Source of the DNA: Flavobacteriaceae bacterium TMED121
GTDB lineage: Bacteria > Bacteroidota > Bacteroidia > Flavobacteriales > Flavobacteriaceae
Length of the DNA stretch: 6,123 nucleotides
Direction of reading: 5' to 3'
Assembly (NCBI GenBank): GCA_002171295.2
Contig: NHFW02000026.1
Span: 1-6,123, forward strand
Shown in pieces: positions 1 through 6,123 of the stretch. Position 1 is the stretch's first letter. Every line of letters begins with the position of its first letter. The position numbers and the translations under genes were made by a program. The notes under the pieces are model-generated. The model worked only from the letters and a program-made list of their open reading frames with translations, was not told where the DNA came from and ran no database searches.

Positions 1-3000
1 TAAATCAATGGGAAGATAAATTTGGAGTTGTAGATGCCGATCTTTACATATCAGCAAATAATATCTTAAGTGAATCATTTGATTTTAGTTATAATTTAAC
101 TTTGAGTAAATTGATCATCGGTCAAACGACTCTTAATAATTTATCATTTGATGGAGATTATGAATTTGACACTTTCACATCAGACATTAAGATTAATAAT
201 AATTTAATATCTGCCAAATCAGCAATTAGTTTTTCTTGGTCTGAAGATCAAAAAAAGTATCAATTTGATTTAAATTTAAAGCATTTAAACCTTCATTCGT
301 TAAGTCAACAATTAGGTTATGGAAAAGCTGTTTTTTCTGGCGATCTAACGGTTTTTTTGGTTGGAGGTTCATTTGATCAAATTCAAGGTAATCTATTGTT
401 CAAAAACTTAAGTTTTGAAAACGTAAATGAAACTTTTCGATACAATGATTTTATAATTGAAACAAAGCTTTTGGATGGATTTCGATCTCTAAAAACAATC
501 AACTCTGATCTCTTTAATTTTGACCTAGAAGGAAAGTTTCTATTATCTCAGTTTCCTTATTTATTCCAAAATGCTATTGCTGAGGTTTATTCTTTTATTC
601 CAAGGAAAAAAGTTAAACCTGGCCAAAGCCTGAGTTATGACCTAAGCGTACCAAGTGGTAATTTAAATGCTATTTTTCCAGATTTGTCAATATTGGACAA
701 TGCATTGTTTAGGGGGGTACTATCTGCTGAAGAGAAAGTTTCAAAAGTGGCTATCAGAATTCCAAAAATAACCTATCAAGGGATTTCATTCCAGGATATT
801 AACTTTCAGTTAGACAACCAAAACCCTTTTTTTAATACTTATATATCAGTGGGCAGTATTATTTCAAGCAACTTTGGATTTAAAGATTTTAATACCATAA
901 GTAAAGATTCAAACGATGGTGTCTTATTTAGGACAGAATTTACAGTAGGAGATAATGGTGAAAGTAAGTTTGAGCTTAACTACTACTATTCCCTTAAAAA
1001 TCAGAAGCCAGTTTTTGAATTAAAAAAGTCAATTGCATCTATTAACAGTAACCAATGGTTAATTAATCCAATGGATAAATCAGATCACTTGTTTTCATTT
1101 GACATACTAACAAATAAATTTGATTTGAAAAATTTTGAGGCAGTTTCCAAAAATGAAAAAGTAGCTTTCTCAATGAATTATTTGAATGCAGATGATTTTA
1201 ACTTTGAATTGATGGCAAATAAAGTTTTAATAGATCGATTAGATGTGTTTAGTAAAGAGTTTCAGATGGGGGGGACTCTTGATCTAGATATTGGCTTTAA
1301 ACGATCTTTGTCCAACATCAGTTTAAATATTGATGGAAATATTTTAGGGTTTAACCTCAACAAATTGCCTATGGGAGACCTCAGTTTTTTTACTGAGGGA
1401 AATACCGAATACAATTCATACGATATAAATTTATTGCTTTCAGATGGGGTAAATGAGACTCTAATTGGAAATGGCAACCTTTTTGGGATTTATGAAAAAC
1501 CTAGTTTAGATATTGATTTGAATTTTAATGACTTTAATTTATCTTTTCTGAACCCAATTGGAAATGGAAATATTGATAATATTAGAGGCAAGGTTTCTGG
1601 TGACGTAAACCTCTCAGGTTCATTTGACAATTTAAAACACCACGGAAATCTAATTCTTAATAACAGTGGTTTGGCGATTCCTAGAGTAAATACAGATTAT
1701 AAAATTAAATCTGGAACTTTGGTAAACTTGAATGATCAAACTTTTAATTTTCTACCTACAACATTTAAAGATGTTAAGTTTGACACCCAAGCACAACTGA
1801 AGGGAAAAATTTATCACAATAATTTCCAAAACTGGGGATTCGATTTTAACATTATGACAGACAGAATTTTGATGCTTAATATTAATGAGAATGATGATTC
1901 CGTTTTTTTTGGTGATGGATTTTTGGGTGGAGAAATTAATCTTTATGGTCCATCAAAAAACCTTTCAATTGACGTAGTTGGATCTACAATGGAAGGAACT
2001 AATATAAAAATCCCCTGGTCTAAAGATTACGGTTTGATTGATACTTCTTTTATTAAATATATTGATAAAAAAAACATCAATGATTTAAAACAAAACTCAT
2101 CTAAGGTTGAAGAACTTATTAGGGGAGTTGAAATGAGTTTTGAATTGGATGTTAACACCAATGCTGAAATTGGAGTTGTTATTGATAAAGAAACTGGTAG
2201 TAACCTTAGTGGTCGAGGTGCTGGAAACATTTTAATGGAAATTGATACAAATGGAAAATTTAATATGTGGGGTGACTTTATAACTTTTGATGGTATATAT
2301 AATTTTAAAAACTTAAGTGTAATTAATAAAAAATTCAATCTTAAGCAAGGCGGTACAATTGTGTGGGAAGGAGATCCCCTTTCTGCTCAAATGGATTTGG
2401 AGGCACTTTATGTTGTGCCTGGAGGTGCTAATCCGGCTTTACTTTTGGATAATCCAAACTTCAATAGAAAAATTCCTACAGAGGTTTTAATTCGTCTTCA
2501 GGGTAATCTATTAAAACCTGATGATCCTGTATTTGAAATTGACTTTCCGAATACTAACGCTGTAGTTACCTCCGATATTAACTATCGTTTGGCTGATCCA
2601 CAAACGAGTCAATTACAGGCAATTTCATTACTTTCTCAGGGTATATTTATCAATGAGGTAAGTTTAAGTGTTGAGGGAATTACAAATAACCTTTATGAAA
2701 AAGCCTCTGATATTTTTAGTAATATTATGGGCAATGATCAAGGTAAACTTCAGGTAGGTCTAAATTACCTTCAAGGAGATAGGGGGCAGGTTTTAGATGT
2801 TGATTCAGAGGATCGACTTGGATTAACCCTTTCGACTCAAATAACAGATAAAATTTTAATTAACGGTAAAATAGGTGTTCCTGTTGGAGGTTTGGAGGAG
2901 ACTTTAATCGTAGGTGATTTACAAATTGATTTTATTTTAAATGAAGAGGGAAGTTTGAGGGCTAAGGTTTTTAATAAAGAAAATGAGTTTAGATATATAG

Positions 3001-3176
3001 GAGATGAGCTTGGATATACCCAAGGTTTGGGATTATCCTACCAGGTTGACTTTGAAACGTTTAAAGATCTTATATTTAAAATCGTAAATGGCAGTAATTC
3101 TGATAACATTACTTTAAACCAGTCTGAGTTAGGTGATGAAAATGATTCAGGAGTAAATTTCATCAATAAAAATTAA
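1..3176 (+). CDS. tamB: TamB-like translocation/assembly module protein, 5' end outside window
   Basis: The frame is open from the left edge (first whole codon at 3) to TAA at 3174, giving about 1057 residues with no plausible start in view. The TTG at 102 is an internal Leu codon, because coding continues upstream of it. Family members in Bacteroidota are generally longer (from memory about 1400-1700 residues), so the N-terminal anchor and several hundred residues are probably missing. The protein is made of alternating polar and hydrophobic beta strands rich in N, D, G and F, as expected for the AsmA/TamB lipid-channel fold. The conserved TamB (DUF490) C-terminal domain spans roughly 1850-3060; landmarks are GRGAGN near 2211, IVWEGDP near 2359, the DPVFEIDFP strand near 2523, QAISLLSQGIF near 2617 and GYTQGLGLSYQVDF near 3012. 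Known family members span the periplasm and work with a BamA-like partner in envelope assembly or lipid transport; that role here is inferred. A polar tail (3087-3173) follows the domain. The family call is firm, the exact function is not. Confidence 0.88.
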   Translation, partial: NQWEDKFGVVDADLYISANNILSESFDFSYNLTLSKLIIGQTTLNNLSFDGDYEFDTFTSDIKINNNLISAKSAISFSWSEDQKKYQFDLNLKHLNLHSLSQQLGYGKAVFSGDLTVFLVGGSFDQIQGNLLFKNLSFENVNETFRYNDFIIETKLLDGFRSLKTINSDLFNFDLEGKFLLSQFPYLFQNAIAEVYSFIPRKKVKPGQSLSYDLSVPSGNLNAIFPDLSILDNALFRGVLSAEEKVSKVAIRIPKITYQGISFQDINFQLDNQNPFFNTYISVGSIISSNFGFKDFNTISKDSNDGVLFRTEFTVGDNGESKFELNYYYSLKNQKPVFELKKSIASINSNQWLINPMDKSDHLFSFDILTNKFDLKNFEAVSKNEKVAFSMNYLNADDFNFELMANKVLIDRLDVFSKEFQMGGTLDLDIGFKRSLSNISLNIDGNILGFNLNKLPMGDLSFFTEGNTEYNSYDINLLLSDGVNETLIGNGNLFGIYEKPSLDIDLNFNDFNLSFLNPIGNGNIDNIRGKVSGDVNLSGSFDNLKHHGNLILNNSGLAIPRVNTDYKIKSGTLVNLNDQTFNFLPTTFKDVKFDTQAQLKGKIYHNNFQNWGFDFNIMTDRILMLNINENDDSVFFGDGFLGGEINLYGPSKNLSIDVVGSTMEGTNIKIPWSKDYGLIDTSFIKYIDKKNINDLKQNSSKVEELIRGVEMSFELDVNTNAEIGVVIDKETGSNLSGRGAGNILMEIDTNGKFNMWGDFITFDGIYNFKNLSVINKKFNLKQGGTIVWEGDPLSAQMDLEALYVVPGGANPALLLDNPNFNRKIPTEVLIRLQGNLLKPDDPVFEIDFPNTNAVVTSDINYRLADPQTSQLQAISLLSQGIFINEVSLSVEGITNNLYEKASDIFSNIMGNDQGKLQVGLNYLQGDRGQVLDVDSEDRLGLTLSTQITDKILINGKIGVPVGGLEETLIVGDLQIDFILNEEGSLRAKVFNKENEFRYIGDELGYTQGLGLSYQVDFETFKDLIFKIVNGSNSDNITLNQSELGDENDSGVNFINKN

Positions 3177-3194
3177 TTTAAAAAACCTTTCAAC

Positions 3195-3228
3195 TTGCTG
3201 GTAAAACTTGGATTAATACTTAAATTTG
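3195..3228 (+). promoter_or_regulatory. Bacteroidota-type promoter of the pfkA-gap-kinase unit
   Basis: TAAATTTG at 3221-3228 is an exact match to the Bacteroidota -7 consensus TAnnTTTG. A TTG at 3195-3197 lies 23 nt upstream, at the long end of the spacing accepted for the -33 element. Transcription would begin near 3233-3236, giving a leader of only about 11-14 nt before the ATG at 3247. This is the only good match in the 70-bp gap between the tamB-like gene and pfkA. No hairpin followed by a T run, hence no convincing terminator, is seen in the gap. The element is a pattern match only; no transcript data are available. Confidence 0.55.
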
Positions 3229-3246
3229 AATACATTCTATTTACTA

Positions 3247-4233
3247 ATGCCCACTAAAATTAATAAGATTGGTGTTTTGACCTCCGGAGGTGATTCTCCT
3301 GGGATGAACGCTGCAGTTAGAGCGGTTGTTAGAACTTGTGCTTATCATAAGTTGGAATGCGTGGGTATTTATCAAGGTTACCAAGGGTTAATTGACAATA
3401 ATTTAGCCCCGATGAATGCGAGAAGCGTAAAAGACATCATAAATAAAGGGGGAACTTTTCTTAAGTCTGCTAGATGTCTTGAGTTTAGGACCCCAGAGGG
3501 AAGAAAATCTGCTTTTGAAAATGTAAAGAAAAATGGTATCGAAGCCCTTGTTGTTATTGGAGGAGATGGTTCCTTTACCGGTGCAATGATATTTCAGAAA
3601 GAATTTTCAATTCCAGTAGTTGGAATTCCAGGAACTATTGATAATGATATAGGTGGTACCCGTTATACATTGGGTTACGATACAGCCCTTAATACAATAA
3701 CAGATGCGATTGATAAAATCCGTGATACGGCAAGTTCTCATAACCGTCTATTCTTTGTCGAGGTTATGGGAAGAGATGCTGGGCATGTTGCCTTAAACGC
3801 TGGAGTAGGCGCTGGCGCAGAAGAGATTCTTATTCCTGAGGAGGATATGGGCTTGGAACGCCTTTTAGAATCACTCAAACGAAGTGAAAAATCTGGAAAA
3901 ACTTCAAGCATTGTTGTTGTTGCTGAGGGAGATAAAACTGGAGAAAATGTTTTTGAAATAGCCTCATATGTAGAGAAAAATTTGCCATATTACGAAGTAA
4001 GGGTATCTGTAATGGGACATATGCAAAGAGGGGGTGCGCCTACTTGTTTTGATCGCGTTCTTGCATCTAGAATGGGGGTTTTTGCCGTTGAAAGCTTAAT
4101 GGAGGGAAAATCGAATGTTATGGTAGGAATTAACGATGACCAAATGACTCTTTGTCCATTAGAGAACGCAATAAAAGGAAAATCTAAAATCGATGAAGAC
4201 CTTATAAGGGTCTCCGATATATTATCTATATAA
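3247..4233 (+). CDS. pfkA: ATP-dependent 6-phosphofructokinase
   Basis: A cytosolic enzyme of 328 residues that phosphorylates fructose 6-phosphate to fructose 1,6-bisphosphate, the committed step of glycolysis. Visible motifs are GGDSPGMNA (14-22), R76-C77 in the ATP site, GGDGS (105-109), PGTIDND (128-134, with D132 the expected catalytic base), R167, MGRDAGH (174-180), E227, R252 and GHMQRGG (257-263). Gly108 and Gly129 are the residues of ATP-dependent enzymes; PPi-dependent ones usually carry Asp and Lys there. Length is close to the usual 320. I chose ATG at 3247 because family members begin just before KIGVLTSGG, and because the upstream in-frame TTG at 3226 lies within the likely promoter. 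No Shine-Dalgarno is present, as is usual in Bacteroidota. By gapless comparison with remembered E. coli PfkA, several effector-site residues differ (R54 to Ala58, Y55 to Arg59, K211 to Ser216), while R21, R25, R154 and K213 are kept, so allosteric control may differ. The gap gene follows after 29 nt, probably in the same transcript. Confidence 0.96.
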   Translation: MPTKINKIGVLTSGGDSPGMNAAVRAVVRTCAYHKLECVGIYQGYQGLIDNNLAPMNARSVKDIINKGGTFLKSARCLEFRTPEGRKSAFENVKKNGIEALVVIGGDGSFTGAMIFQKEFSIPVVGIPGTIDNDIGGTRYTLGYDTALNTITDAIDKIRDTASSHNRLFFVEVMGRDAGHVALNAGVGAGAEEILIPEEDMGLERLLESLKRSEKSGKTSSIVVVAEGDKTGENVFEIASYVEKNLPYYEVRVSVMGHMQRGGAPTCFDRVLASRMGVFAVESLMEGKSNVMVGINDDQMTLCPLENAIKGKSKIDEDLIRVSDILSI

Positions 4234-4244
4234 ACATAATTTAA

Positions 4245-5261
<1,017 letters not shown>

Positions 5262-5270
5262 AAATAATTA

Positions 5271-6123
5271 ATGATTTTCGTTGTTGATAGTGGTTCCACA
5301 AAAACCGATTGGATTGCACTTAATAATAAAGGGGATGTTCTTTTTTCTACGCAGACCTTGGGACTAAATCCACAAGTTTTACCAAGTGCAATACTAACTG
5401 AAAGAATAATCAACAATTATGATCTCTACCAAAATAGAGAAAAAGTTTCTCACATATATTTTTATGGAGCAGGATGTGGTGTCAAAACACCTGTTAAAAG
5501 AATAGAAAGAGTATTCAAAGATATTTTCGGTAAAGCCGAATTTTCAATTAAAGAAGACACTTATGCAGCTGTTTATTCTACTTCAAAGAGGAATCAAGCT
5601 GCGATTGTATGCATATTGGGTACAGGTTCAAATTGTACTTATTTCGATGGAAATGAAATAGAGCAAAGAATAAATTCACTTGGATATGTACTTATGGACG
5701 AGGCTAGTGGAAATTTTTATGGGAAGCAATTGATTAGAGCTTATTATTTTAAAACCTTACCTGACCAATTAGCAAAGGAGCTTGAAAATCATTTTGATTT
5801 ATCTGCTGATACCATAAAAGAAAACGTCTACCGTAAGGAAAACCCCAATACTTATTTAGCTAAATTTGCTCAATTTGTTATTGAGCATAAAAAGGTCCCC
5901 GAGATGAAAGCCATTATTTATAGTGGTCTACAGAGATTTATATCCCATCAAATTCTTCAATTTAAGGACGCTAAAAGTATACCAATCCATTTTGTAGGGT
6001 CAATTGCATTCTACTTAAAAGCGGAGGTTGAAGAAGCTTTAATTGATAATGGATTAAAAATTGGAAATGTCGTTAAACGGCCTATTGACGGTTTAGTTGC
6101 TCACCATAAAGAATTATTAGACA
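5271..6123 (+). CDS. BadF/BadG-type sugar kinase (N-acetylglucosamine kinase-like), 3' end cut by window
   Basis: ATG at 5271 opens a frame with no stop for 284 codons up to the right edge. Its order of motifs is that of ASKHA-fold kinases of the BadF/BadG/BcrA group: phosphate-1 loop DSGSTKTDW (6-14), GAGCG (66-70), a probable catalytic Asp96 in KEDTYAA, phosphate-2 loop LGTGSN (116-121), LGYVLMDEASG (138-148) and the adenosine-side VGSIAF (242-247). Proteins of this group in Bacteroidota are usually annotated as N-acetylglucosamine kinases of about 280-290 residues, so only a few codons are probably missing. The likely reaction is ATP-dependent 6-phosphorylation of GlcNAc or a related hexosamine, perhaps for recycling of cell-wall sugar; substrate is inferred and could be glucosamine or another hexose. 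The start lies 9 nt after the gap stop with no terminator between, suggesting one transcript with pfkA and gap. In many relatives the LMDEASG segment reads more like LGDEGSG; this may be a lineage variant. The fold call is strong, the substrate is uncertain. Confidence 0.85.
   Translation, partial: MIFVVDSGSTKTDWIALNNKGDVLFSTQTLGLNPQVLPSAILTERIINNYDLYQNREKVSHIYFYGAGCGVKTPVKRIERVFKDIFGKAEFSIKEDTYAAVYSTSKRNQAAIVCILGTGSNCTYFDGNEIEQRINSLGYVLMDEASGNFYGKQLIRAYYFKTLPDQLAKELENHFDLSADTIKENVYRKENPNTYLAKFAQFVIEHKKVPEMKAIIYSGLQRFISHQILQFKDAKSIPIHFVGSIAFYLKAEVEEALIDNGLKIGNVVKRPIDGLVAHHKELLD

Noticed and set aside
102..104. TTG as start of the tamB-like protein
   Set aside because: The same frame is open and coding-like from position 3 through 101 (beta-strand-type sequence continues), so the codon is internal and the gene starts before the window.
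1379..1398. Perfect 7-bp inverted repeat CCTCAGT / ACTGAGG around a T6 loop
   Set aside because: It lies inside the coding region, has no T run after it on either strand, and one such repeat is expected by chance in about 6 kb.
1262..1477. Minus-strand open frame of 71 codons
   Set aside because: It lies wholly within the tamB-like gene, has no recognisable domain, and its composition is that of an antisense shadow.
2027..2338. Minus-strand open frame of 103 codons
   Set aside because: It is antisense to the conserved TamB C-terminal domain; the Leu/Ser/Ile-rich product is what reverse reading of this AT-rich gene gives, with no independent evidence of expression.
4197..4213. Imperfect hairpin (AGACC / GGTCT) near the end of pfkA as a terminator
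   Set aside because: It is short, lies before the stop codon, and is not followed by a T run; gap follows closely and is probably co-transcribed.

Overview
The window is an AT-rich stretch (about one third G+C by eye) with four genes, all on the + strand and tightly packed. It looks like core chromosome of a Bacteroidota member, most likely a flavobacterium. The grounds are the Bacteroidota style of the TamB-like protein, the absence of Shine-Dalgarno sequences before the starts, an A/T-rich sequence upstream of each ATG, and a Bacteroidota-type promoter (TTG, 23 nt, TAAATTTG) before pfkA. The taxonomic call is inference from these features, not from a search.

Layout: positions 1-3176 hold the 3' part of a very large tamB-like envelope gene whose reading frame is open through the left edge. 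A 70-bp gap (3177-3246) carries the likely promoter of the next unit. Then follow pfkA (ATP-type 6-phosphofructokinase, 3247-4233), gap (glyceraldehyde-3-phosphate dehydrogenase, 4263-5261), and from 5271 to the right edge a BadF/BadG-type sugar kinase of the N-acetylglucosamine kinase group. The kinase is cut by the window probably only a few codons before its natural end.

The last three genes are separated by 29 and 9 nt with no terminator visible between them, so they probably form one transcript. It would join two glycolytic enzymes (the committed step, and the NAD-linked oxidation of glyceraldehyde 3-phosphate) with an amino-sugar or hexosamine kinase that could feed recycled or imported sugar into central metabolism. 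The tamB-like gene is probably an independent envelope gene that merely lies upstream.

I see no RNA genes, mobile elements, CRISPR arrays, phage genes or signs of recent transfer. This is an ordinary housekeeping region and I did not find a new system in it. The points worth a second look are modest: the promoter that fixes the pfkA start, a diverged effector site in PfkA, the kinase linked to glycolysis, a polar C-terminal tail on the TamB-like protein, and homopolymer runs within its gene.
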